A stretch of DNA of 13,069 bases from assembly GCA_003024985.2 (NCBI GenBank), contig PXIH01S0044517.1; one strand, given 5' to 3'. The position numbers and the translations under genes are program-made. This DNA comes from Euperipatoides rowelli (lineage: Eukaryota; Onychophora; Udeonychophora; Euonychophora; Peripatopsidae). Each line of letters begins with the position of its first letter. The first letter of the stretch is position 1. Below are positions 1 through 10,300 of the stretch, in pieces. The notes beneath the pieces are model-generated. The model made no database searches, was not told where the DNA came from, and saw only the letters and a program-made list of their open reading frames with translations.

Positions 1-239
1 GCACCCTAAATTTTTATAAACTACAAGTAAAGAAATGTACATTCCAGCAAAAAAATCAAACTTAGCACACAAATCCAGCTGGAACCATTTTTTTGGATGG
101 TTAGGAACTGCACTAACTGGCTTAGATTAAATTCTAAACCAAGTTATATTGTATGACATCGATTTTATAATCATAAACTGACATTTATGGGATGGGAAAC
201 ATAAATGATTGACTTCTTAGGATACTCAATCGTAAAAGG

Positions 240-865
240 CAAAAACACAGAACTTTTAACAGCTGGCATTTGGAATAAAAAAAATTAAAAGTGGAAAAAG
301 GAAATGCAGAACTTGTAAGAGCTGGCAGTGGAAAAAAAATTACAAGTGAAAAAGGAAATGCAGAACTTGTTAAGAGCAGGCGGTGGAAAAAAATTCAAAG
401 TGAAAAAAGGGAATACAGAACTTGTAAGAGCAGGCAGTAAAAAAAACTTAAAGTGAAAAAAGGAAATACAGAACTTGTAAGAGTAGTCAGTGAAAAAAAT
501 TCAAAATGAGAAAAGGAAATACAGAACTTGTAAGAGCAGGCAGTGAAAAAAATTCAAAGTGAAAAAGGAAATACAGAACTTGTAACAGGAAGCAGTGGAA
601 AATAAATTTAAAGTAAGAAAATGAAATACAGAACTTGTAAGAAAGGCAATGGAAAAAATTCAAAGTGAAAAAATGAAACACGGAACTTGTAAGAGTTGGC
701 AGTGGATAAATTTTCAAAGGGCAAAAAGGAACTACAGCACCAATTAGAGCAAGAATTGTAAAAAAAAATCAAGGTGCAAACCAAGAAAACCACAACTTAT
801 AAGAATGGCAGCAAAATAATAATAATAATAATAATAATTAAATTGCAAAAAGGAAAACCAGAAAT
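240..865. repeat. Minisatellite, about 53-bp unit, roughly 11 copies
   Basis: A unit built around CAGAACTTGTAAGAGCAGGC, an A-run and TTCAAAGTGAAAAAGGAAATA recurs. CAGAACTT-like anchors are at 248, 307, 361, 416, 469, 522, 574, 629, 681, 734 and 791, with a decayed one near 859. Spacings are 52-59 bp, most often 52-55. The central copies are most alike and the edge copies have decayed, as is usual for minisatellites. The reading frames that cross it on the minus strand reflect the repeat, not genes. Confidence 0.92.
812..839. repeat. AAT trinucleotide microsatellite
   Basis: An uninterrupted run of about eight AAT units lies inside the decayed right edge of the minisatellite. It is a simple repeat with no sign of function. 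Confidence 0.9.
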
Positions 866-1196
866 ATAATCATTTGCATCACAAAATACTTCCAAATATA
901 CAAAAACATGGATGGAGGCAAACTGAAACATAGTCACACACACACAAACAAATAGACACACCCACACAGGCAAACAGTTACCATCACAATTACATATAGA
1001 CCTACAGATAGAATTACTAACAAGCCTACAGTATATAAAAGAGACACATAGAAAGGTACAGATTCATATATACCTTCATAAACCAAATTTTATTTTTATA
1101 TTTTGCAAAAGTCATTTTGAGTTCTTTTATTAAAAAAATTAATATAGTAAAAAAAATAGCTACTGTAGATAAAAAAAATCTAAAAATGATTATTAC
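866..1196. other. Intronic DNA downstream of exon 7, no gene seen
   Basis: This stretch follows the exon 7 donor in gene order. It holds a CA-rich patch near 934-965 and otherwise AT-rich sequence. I looked for the missing last LamG exon (a GC followed by a hydrophobic strand) on the minus strand and did not find one. Confidence 0.5.
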
Positions 1197-1333
1197 CTTT
1201 TATGGTTCTTCCAATGTACTCCTCCAATGTAAAATGTTCCTATTCTAGTGCCCATGGTCCATGTAGGCACTATTATTGTTTTGCGATCTTTTTTATCCAA
1301 AATTAAAGTACTTGAATGTTTCTTCTGCTCAAA
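1197..1333 (-). CDS. Exon 7: late strands of second LamG domain
   Basis: The acceptor ACATGTTTTAG precedes 1333 and the donor AAAAG|GTAATA follows 1197. The exon has 45 codons plus two bases, entering in phase 0 and leaving in phase 2. The peptide FEQKKHSSTLILDKKDR continues directly from HNLK of exon 6 as the LamG vxRxxxxxxLxVD strand, and GTFYIGGVHWKNHK supplies the yIGG motif. The final GC-containing segment of the domain is not found between here and the left edge, so that exon is expected outside the window. Confidence 0.88.
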
Positions 1334-4300
1334 CTAAAACATGTGAAGTATTTCTTTATTTAATAAAAATATGTGAAGAAGTATTTCTTTAAAAAAAGGC
1401 ATTTGAATTTTTGTTTTTAATACAATTAAGACAAATTTAGTGTATAAATATGATATACAGTACATGAACAAAAGGTCAGTTCCTTGTAAATAAACTATTG
1501 TGACAATCAAGCTAGGTTTACTATATTAGCTAGATTTCTCAAGCAAATTTCCATGACCAACTGTATCAAAAAACATGAAATTTGTTACAAATCTGCTTCA
1601 TGGATATAGGACACAGTATGCAAAGGAGTGGCATGACTTTGAGATACCCAGTGATTCCTTATACCCCTCTTATTCACCTTAAAATTAATATAGGGTCAGA
1701 CTTGTAATGTGTTATATATCTCCATCATTTGACTAGGGAAAAGAATGAACAAATGTTTAGATACTTATATGAAGCAACAGTCAGTGTCATGTCACATGGC
1801 TTCTGGATGGAATTGCAGTTCCATCTCTAATGTGTAGTGGCCAGGATTAGAAAGATGGAGTTAAAACCAAACCACCAATACCTTCGAGTCTAAAAATTAA
1901 TATCATAAAGTTATCCCTACCTCCCTCCTCATGAGCAAGCATTCATATAAATGTATAAAGTGATTTATTATGGTGGTTCTGCTTTGCCTCACCCCTCCCT
2001 TATAATATGGCTTAAGAATCTAAAGTAATATATGTTCTTAATTTAAAGGTTTAGTTTTTTTAATTATATTGAATTAGAGAAGTAGCTACAGTAGGAATGG
2101 GAAGGGTGAAAAATCCTTATTATAATGTAATGCATTAAAATAACAGTTTACTCTTATGAATTATCGTTCTTTTCAAAGTGTGTTGTATGCAGCCGAGAGA
2201 GTGATTCACTAGATGCAGAAATTAAATTATCAACCACTTGTACTTTATAATAAATACAAGTATACCCCAACATTTATACGCAAAATGGGGCTGGAGCATA
2301 TGAAAATATACTTAAAGTCAGGCAATGATAGGATATGTCATTTTAAAGTTAATTCTTAAATATTTTTTTTTGTATGTAATTTGTAGGGTATTTTAAGCAA
2401 ACCCAGATATGGGGTCATTGGAGGCAGGTCCTTAATTGCGAGTGTCCGGTAAAGTGAGTATGTATCTTTATCTTTATCTTTATTTCAAATAGCTGGACCT
2501 TCACCAGCAATGCTATTCGGATATAGTTGCATACAGCTATATCCGTAAACAGATATAGCTGTATGCAATTTTAATATACTCTAAGGCTAGAAAAGTATCT
2601 AACAGATATCAAAAGTTATCAGGAAGAATCTTGAAGGATTTATAAAGTCTATTCCATAATTCTATATTCTGGTGAAGAATAGAGCAGTCTCTTTTACAAG
2701 TTCTATATTATATAAACATAGTATATGTGTGTTTTATGGTGTTGAGTCTGTTGAGCAAAATAAAATACCTTTCTACATTATTTTTAATAATTTGCTTAAC
2801 TAAAAAAAAACACAAATCGTTTCTTGCTCCTTTGAATTGGGTAAAATCGTATTTAATTTTATAGGTCTCTAATGATAGCTGATATTAATTAAACCTTGAA
2901 TCAATGTAATCTTTTATATGTTTTTCTAGCATGTCTATCTTTTTTTTTTTTTGCATAAAATTAACCAAAATATGATATAATAGTAATCCAAGTATGGTTG
3001 GTAATAATAACCATATATAATATTGAAAGCGGTGATACTTATAAATTTATAATTATTATGAATATAGCCTAAACAAGATCTCATTTTTTTAGATGTAAAA
3101 ATAGTAGTCTATAAATAAGGAAAATTAAAGTCATAAATGATACCTAAATCCTTATGATTTCGAATTGAATCCATTTTGTCTGAGCTCATTTCATTAGTTT
3201 TAGTATAATCGATTATTAAATCATTTTTAATACATCAAGTTTCAAATTTTAAAACATCAAATTAAAAGTTGAATTTAATATGTGGAAAATTTTAACATTA
3301 TTGGCATATAAAATAATATTAGTAGAAATATCCCTTTCTAATTCAGCCATATAGATATTAAAAATAATGGCTGACAATACAGATCATCGAATAGTTCCTT
3401 AATTGATAGGTTAAGTACTTGACCTTACCTCATCAATCTGAACTATTACTGAGTTAATCAATCCAATTGATTATGTTGTGTAGGTATAGTCATGATCATG
3501 GAAGTGGAACGAATCCCAGGGAGGGGGGAGGATTTGGAAAGGATTTTTCCCCCAGACACCATGTATGGGAACTTTTCCAAGTACTTTAGCTCCCTTAGAA
3601 GATTCAAAAACTCTAATACAGAATTAATCTCATTGATGAGCATATACTATATGTTACAATTGTAATCCTTTTTGAAAACTTAGGAACTTTCTGTGCTTTA
3701 CCATACTTCTCATTCTAGGAAATTTTGTTTTCCTCTCACAGGAAACCAAATCAGCATTAAACTGATTGAGAAGAGCTGAATCAAATCAATCCATTAACAG
3801 ATAAATCAGTATGGGAAACATGGAAGTGGCTTAGTTCATTTAATGACCAACATTCAACAAGGGAGTTTATGAGTCTCTGTTATTCCAATTAGAAGTTACA
3901 CTTAACATTGGCATTTCAAGTAAATTTTAAGGTTAACAACTTGAGAACAGCTAAAGGTATGTAATTCACCTGCAACAATAGAAATCAATTATTGATGATT
4001 TTCCCCTAGTAGCATTATCTCATCAGTCAGTTTGGATTAGAGATGTTATTGATATGATATATTAATCAGAGGTGAATCCAGGGGTGCAGGGGTATTAACC
4101 ACTCCACAGTGACTATTTCTATTTGAATATTTGCCTCACTGACTACTGTAGGTTTTAACCACTAATGTCTGACTGTTTCTTTTATGGTGCACTTTGTATT
4201 CTTATAAAACCTGCACTAAAGATTCAGATAAATATAATAAAGTTCATTAAATGTATTCAGAAACGTCAAACAACCACAAAAAAAAGTTTATTAAAATTTA

Positions 4301-7300
4301 ATGTTCTGAGATACCTATGTTTTCAGCTTCACTCACCCTCATGTCAAAATCTGGCAACATCACTGGTATTAATATAATAATGAAAGGTACAATTTTTCCA
4401 AATCAATATAATCAAAATGCAATGGCCCACCCAGACTTTTGATGGTTTTTTTAATGTAAACTTTAAAACTTTACTATAAACAAGGATAAAATTTACAGAT
4501 TAAAAGTGTAAAATGAAACATGTTAAGACAAAGAAACTTCCTTAATCTGGCGTCCACTCATCAAAACAGTTTTCAGTTCTGTGAGAAATTGTTTTGGTTA
4601 CTCACTAATTGCTTGTCACATTAATCATTGCTGAATGCTAAAATTAGTTTAAAAAATGGCTGCTTTACAACAACTTCATGATTTGGAAAAATTTATTTAC
4701 TCCTATCTGATCGCACATAAGTTATAGATGAGTTTATTTGAACAGACAAAGTGAGATACCTGCTGCTCACATTGAAGTAAAAACTTTTTGTAACCAAAAC
4801 TGTATACACTTTTGTAACTATTTATTTATTAACAAAATAACAGCCTACATGTACCAGTTACAGTTTTGATTTGAAATCAATATAAATTTCTGTGAACTTA
4901 ATCCAGAAGAAGAAAAAAGATAAAAGAGACAATAAATGCAGCAGTGAATAAAGATTATATAAAATTACAACCAATAAAAATAAATATTTCCTCCTCTCTT
5001 TTGTTAGTAAATAAAAAAAACAGGAAGAATAAAATGCAACGTAAAAAAAAAGTAAATTATAATAGTCAAAAAAATTTATGAAGAGTAGGGAAGGTTTTTA
5101 AAGCAGGAAGTCTTGAAATTATAAAACTGTAAGGTACATTAATAATGTTTAAGTTGTTTCTGTTGGACAAAAAAATATGCTTTCTAAAACTTATTTGTTA
5201 TTTATACAAATTAATTAATTGCTACATGTATTTTGATGAAATTTAGTACCTTATTATATGGCAAACACAAAATATGAACTATATGATCTGAATTACTTGA
5301 GCAGGATTGTGATTGTGGGGTTAAAGGTTGAAAAATACAATTTGGGTATCACATAAATAAGAAACGTGAAATGTTGAATTGGTTTAAAGATAATTATAAA
5401 TATAAAAACATGCAAAAATTATTCTCTATGGGCACACCCAAAAATATTTTTCTAAAACTACCCCTGCCAAAATACCAAATTTGAATACTAGGTGTGATAG
5501 TCATTGTAGCTGTCAGCAGCACAAAGAAGCCAAACTGAAAATATGTAAAAGAACATTATTTACAAGCTGGATTTAGATGCAATAGTAAATTGACACATTT
5601 ATCCATTTACTCAATATATAATACTCGGGGTTTAAAAAAAACAACTAAACATTTATAAGTAAGGGTTTTATCTTTTTTTCCCTCTATTGAAACAAAGCTT
5701 TCATTTTAAAATGCAAGTCTACTGTTCAACTTATGCAATTGGTTAACAGACCCACATTGATTTCAATATGTAAAATGTTAAAAAATATTATTTCATCTCA
5801 CTTGAATCGGTCCATAATTTCATGAATTGATGGTGTTTAAATGTAATCAATGCTACACTATAATATCTTACAAACATACTTCATCCTACACAAGCCTGAT
5901 AGGGAAGTAAATATTAAATTTCATTAATTTCCAGCATTCCATGGAATTTCATATGACAACAACATATTATGCATGTATATAGCAAGCATATTTGAGACTC
6001 ATACCTTTAGATTATGAAAACGTCCATCATGATAAGAATGGTTGTGACTTTGTAATGATGTGATGTTGTTCTTTATATTAAAAAATACATTCACGGAACC
6101 ATTTGTTAACTTAATCAACAAGAAGTTCTCCTGAAAAGTTAAATAGAATATAGGTTTATTTTAAACACTGTAAGTAGTGTAAAATAGCCGGTTTACTCCA
6201 AACCAATCAGATTCGAGCATCTACAATGCATTGCAACAACAATGGAAAAATGACATCATCAACTATGCTATTTCACAGAATCCATTAGGTATTCTCATTT
6301 GCATAATATGTGTATTAGACTATGACATCATCTTCGGAAATGTTCGGGCATTTTCGTGAGGGGTGTGGCTCATTTGCATAGGGGTATACAAGACTATGGC
6401 ATCATCTTCTGGACTATTTGGCAATAGTCAGTAATATTCGATAATTTCCGGTCATTTCAGATGATTTCCAACCATTTTAGAAGTTTTCTGAAGATTCCTG
6501 AACTTTGGGGTGTGGGGGTACCCTCCCCTAATTAGCATATTTAGCTTATTGTGACATCGTTTCCGAATGTGCTGAAGGCAAACTTCAGAAATCATCGTAC
6601 CCTAGTACCCAGAATGCTTAGGGGGTGTTTCTGATGCATTTTGGATAATTTTGAAAAATCAAAGATGGCAGCCAAATTTTTTTATATTTTTCGATGGGGA
6701 TGTGTTCAGGAATGAATTCTCAGTAGTATGTGGTGTCATAGACGTGAGTAAAACGATGCACCATCTACTTAAAGCATTTTTTGATTGAATATTTTCTGAT
6801 TTTTTTCTGAAGTGCATCACCCACCCCCGAGGACCTACAACCTCAAGCTTCAGAACTTATGTAGTAGAGGTGAAAGACATCACACCTACCGATTTTAACA
6901 CTACTGTGGTGTCATTAAGGTGCACAAAATTATGCGTGAAATAATTAGAATATTTTTTTCATGTTTTTTCTGATTTTTGCCAAAGTGCTCTGACAACCCA
7001 TGACGTTATAGAATCTCAATATTTAGTACTAGAGTAATAAATACTCAAGACGTCACACCTACTGATTTTCAGTTTGATAAGTCATCAATCACCTGTGCAG
7101 AATAATGCACCAATATCATATCTTTTTTAATATACAGTATATTCTTTTTTTTAAAAAAATATTCCAAGTCCTGGAGCATGCACACACATCACTTCCGGTC
7201 ATCTGCTAATCATTAAAACATGAATTCCTTATAGACTTCTCAATTCCATAAAAATGAGAAGGTAGCCAAGATTAATCTAGATTAATCTTAAGCACAAACA

Positions 7301-10300
7301 CACCTATACAACAGATAGAGATCAGCTTTATGGCTTTCATGCTTCAAACCTTTACTCTATCCCTTATCCACATCAATACACTTTTGACTAATCTCAACTA
7401 CCTAACAAATCTAGCATTATTCTAGCATTTTCCCCCTGCTAATTAAAAATCCAAGAAATGGAAGCTTCAATTCAAGATGTAAAAGGCTTTTTAGTGAAGA
7501 ACTGCATTCATTATTACTAAATGTAAATCAAAGCAAGATTGATAATTTGCAGCAGAAAATTACCAAGCAAGCCAAAATTATATTAGCAGCAACACAAGAG
7601 AAATATAATCTTCAATAATTATTTATTTACTAGAAAAAAAGAACATGGTATGTATAAAAATATTTTCTATATGAATTTTANCAATCATGTGACATCATTA
7701 GATATACTGATTGTCTGGCTATTCCCATTTCCTGATTGGTTGAAAACAAATAACTATAACACTAGATGTTCAACATCGTTTTCTTTATTCTTGAACATTT
7801 TATTCTAGCATTTTTTCCCTCTGCTAATTAAAAATCCAAGAAATGGAAGCTTCAATTCAAGATGTAGAAAGCTTTTTTAGTGAAGAACTGCATGCATTAT
7901 TACTGATGGTAATTCAAGCCAAGATTAATGATTTGCAGCAGAGAATTACCGACTAGGGTAAGCCATAATTATATTAGCAGCAACTCAAGAAAAATCTAAA
8001 CTTGAAGAATTATTAGTTTCCCAGAAAAAAGAATTTGGTATGTATAAAAAATATTTTCTATATGAATTTACAATATTATTATTGTTATTATTAATCTTAT
8101 TATATTTCATATACTTTTTTTTTCTGTTTCTTTTAAGAAAATTATATAAAGTTACCAAATCAGCTGATGGTAATCACAGTCAGTGATTTTCCGGTAGACT
8201 CAGTGATAGAGTCATCAGCAGAAGTTATGCCATTACCGACAGAATTTGTATGACTACCAGTGGAATCCCTACCGACTATGGAAACTGTATTACTGGCAGA
8301 ATTTGTTCCAGTACCGATGGAATCCCTACCGACTATGGAATCTGTACCATTAGCTTATACTAGTGAAAGTGTACTATACTATACAACATACCAACTAATC
8401 AAAACACCAATGTCTTTATATGTTTTGCAATGCAGAAATGATGGAAATGGATATTGTAATATTCATATTAAGAACTATAATGATATATTAGCATTAAGTT
8501 TTAATACAATATTACCCTTGGTAGATTTAAACTCGGTAGATTTCCCAACTTTTGTAAATCAATATTTACCTTCTACCCCTGTAAATAATGAACTATTAGT
8601 CACTCCTAAAGATATGTACTTCTATTGATCAATCAATCCCTAAAATATCTCCACCTAAATTATCCAAAAAGAAAAGAAAAAATAATTTTATATGATAATG
8701 TTATGAAAGACATTGCAACAAGCCAGAAATTGAAGGTACATATTTTTGTCATGAACATTTCCCACAAAATCAATTAGGACATCCTGAAATTTATAATAAT
8801 TATTATGGAATAACAAGTCCAATTAAAAGACAGAAAATATATATTCATACTCTTAAAAGAAAAAGAACTAAATCTAAAATAACTAAAATAAAAAAGATAT
8901 GATTTTTTTTTTGCGCACCATTCTGCGCATGTTAATGATGACGTATCAAACTGAAAATTGGTAGGTGTGATTGAGATTCTATGACATCATGGGTGATCGA
9001 AGCACTTCGGCAAAAATCGGAAAAAACATTAAAAAAAACTAAGTATTTAACACACCATTCTGCGCACCTTAATGACATCACAGTTGTATGAAACTCGGTA
9101 GGTATGACATCTACAACTATGACGTAAGTTCCAAAACTTGAGGTCGTAAGTAATCGGAGGTGGGCAGGGCACTCCAGCAAAAATTGGAAAATATTCAATC
9201 AAAAAAATGCTCTAAATGGATGTTGTATCATTCTGTGCAGTCTATGATGTCACATACTACCTAGAATTCATTCCTGAACACATCCCCATCGAAAAATATA
9301 AAAAAAATTGGCCACTATCTTGGATTTTTCAAAATTACCCAAAATGCATCAGAAACACCCCTAAGTATTCTGGTTACTTGGGTATGATGATTTGCAATGT
9401 TTTCCTTCGTCAAACTCAGAAAATATGTCAAAATAAGCTAAATATGCTAATTAGGGGAGCGGGAGTACACCAAAACCCTAAATTTCGTGAATCTTCGGAA
9501 AACTTTTAAAATGGTCGGAAATCATAAGAAATTACCGAATATTACTGACTATTTCTGAATAGTCCCGAAGATGATGTCATAGTCTTGTATACCCCTATGC
9601 AAATAAGCCACACCCTCATGTAAATGCCCGAACATTACCGAACATTGCCGGAGATGATGTCATAGTCTAGAACACATATTATGCAAATGAGATCACCAAA
9701 TGCATTCTGGGAAAAAACATTGTTAATGTCATTTTTCTATTGTTGTTGCAATGCATTGTGGGTGCTAGAATCTGATTGGTTTGGAGTAAACCGTCTATTT
9801 TACACTACCGGTACTACTGTAGTTTAAATAATAAAAACCAAAAGAAAATATTTATTATTTTATAAGCTTTTCGATACAAAATACACTTAAAGAAATAGTT
9901 ATTATAAATCTCTTTTAAACAAAATTTATTTATTGTTTACCTTTTGTGAATCTACAACGTACATCAATAATGCCTTTCTTTGACTGGTGGAAAAGTTGAA
10001 TTCCACGATTAATGGATTAAAATAATTTGTAATATTGTGAGCGTTCAATTCCAGAAATCCATTACCATCAAAGGACACTTCAAAATAGTCTTGATTCCTG
10101 TAATAGTAAATTTTAAAAAAGATTATTCATACATATTGTAGAATCACGCTAACTTACTGATTTAATCTACAATTTATACTTATCTTCATTTTTATTAATT
10201 TAGATTCCAAGATGGCTACCAAAAACCCAAAGCAAATAAATATTGTGATCCCATAATATTCTCCAAATCAGAGCTTATAAATAAATTAATACCACAATAT

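Larger units (their letters stand above)
2463..3475 (-). mobile_element. 5'-truncated, decayed non-LTR retrotransposon (CR1/Jockey-like)
   Basis: The minus strand carries a broken reverse transcriptase in family order. IFNIYMAELERDI and then NIILYANNVKIF around 3297-3367 match the LLFxIYxNDL and YADDxKIF blocks, with the catalytic YADD changed to YANN. KDLGIIYD at 3130-3153 matches the KDLGVxxD block. LGYIHNN and later YQPYLDYY near 2990-3075 match the LGxIxR and VRPxLEY blocks. LWNRLYKSFKILPDNF around 2610-2665 matches the C-terminal WNxLP block. Stops and frame changes lie between the blocks. The 3' end has a hairpin and an ATAAAG-type repeat tail near 2463-2486. Similarity fades near 3475, so the copy is 5'-truncated. 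The family is inferred from block order; it could be another member of the CR1/L2/Jockey group. Confidence 0.85.
6166..7130 (+). repeat. Left terminal inverted repeat
   Basis: It pairs with the reverse complement of 8885-9822 over nearly its full length. Well-kept stretches include GGTTTACTCCAAACCAATCA near 6190, the CATTTGCATA and GACTATGACATCATC motifs, CCCCTAATTAGCATATTTAG near 6525, and the TCGATGGGGATGTGTTCAGG block near 6693. Small insertions and substitutions separate the arms. The inner end carries the reverse complement of the last codons and stop of the internal gene. Confidence 0.9.
6166..9822. mobile_element. Long-TIR DNA transposon with a captured or unfamiliar gene
   Basis: The outer roughly 0.95 kb at each end are inverted copies of each other. 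The element lies between two TTTAAA hexamers (6160-6165 and 9823-9828), which read as a target-site duplication. A 4-bp TTAA duplication inside the hexamer is an alternative. The left end reads CACTGTAAGTAGTGTAAAAT; the right arm, read inward, shares TAGTGTAAAATAG but has a longer, different tip. The middle holds a decayed two-exon gene on the plus strand and a duplicated 5' exon region. I recognise no DDE transposase, integrase or polymerase, so the superfamily is open: TTAA would suit piggyBac or Kolobok-type elements, while a 6-bp duplication fits other groups. Differences between the arms indicate an old insertion. Confidence 0.88.

Noticed and set aside
1-25. Possible acceptor and short peptide ending LGC at the left edge, as the last LamG exon
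   Set aside because: TTGTAG gives an LGC reading only in a phase that does not match the phase-2 end of exon 7; the matching phase meets a stop at once.
487-793. Two overlapping minus-strand open frames rich in Phe
   Set aside because: They are translations of the minisatellite; the periodic peptide mirrors the 53-bp unit.
3458-3643. 61-codon minus-strand open frame next to the retrotransposon
   Set aside because: It does not continue the reverse transcriptase blocks, has no motif, and its length is expected by chance.
4165-4377. 70-codon plus-strand open frame in the intron
   Set aside because: Composition follows the local AT-rich DNA, with no splice context and no recognisable domain.
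5440-5535. Minus-strand acceptor TTTTCAG followed by a 40-codon open stretch (FGFFVLLTATM) as a LamG exon
   Set aside because: The peptide does not fit the LamG position needed between exons 6 and 7, which already join perfectly.
8932-9509. Open frames on both strands in the right transposon arm
   Set aside because: They lie within the inverted repeat, the left-arm counterpart is not kept open in the same frame, and they show no motif.
6166-9822. Polinton/Maverick or piggyBac identity for the transposon
   Set aside because: It is far too short for a Polinton and lacks polymerase, integrase and AG..CT ends. For piggyBac only the TTAA core fits and no transposase blocks are seen.
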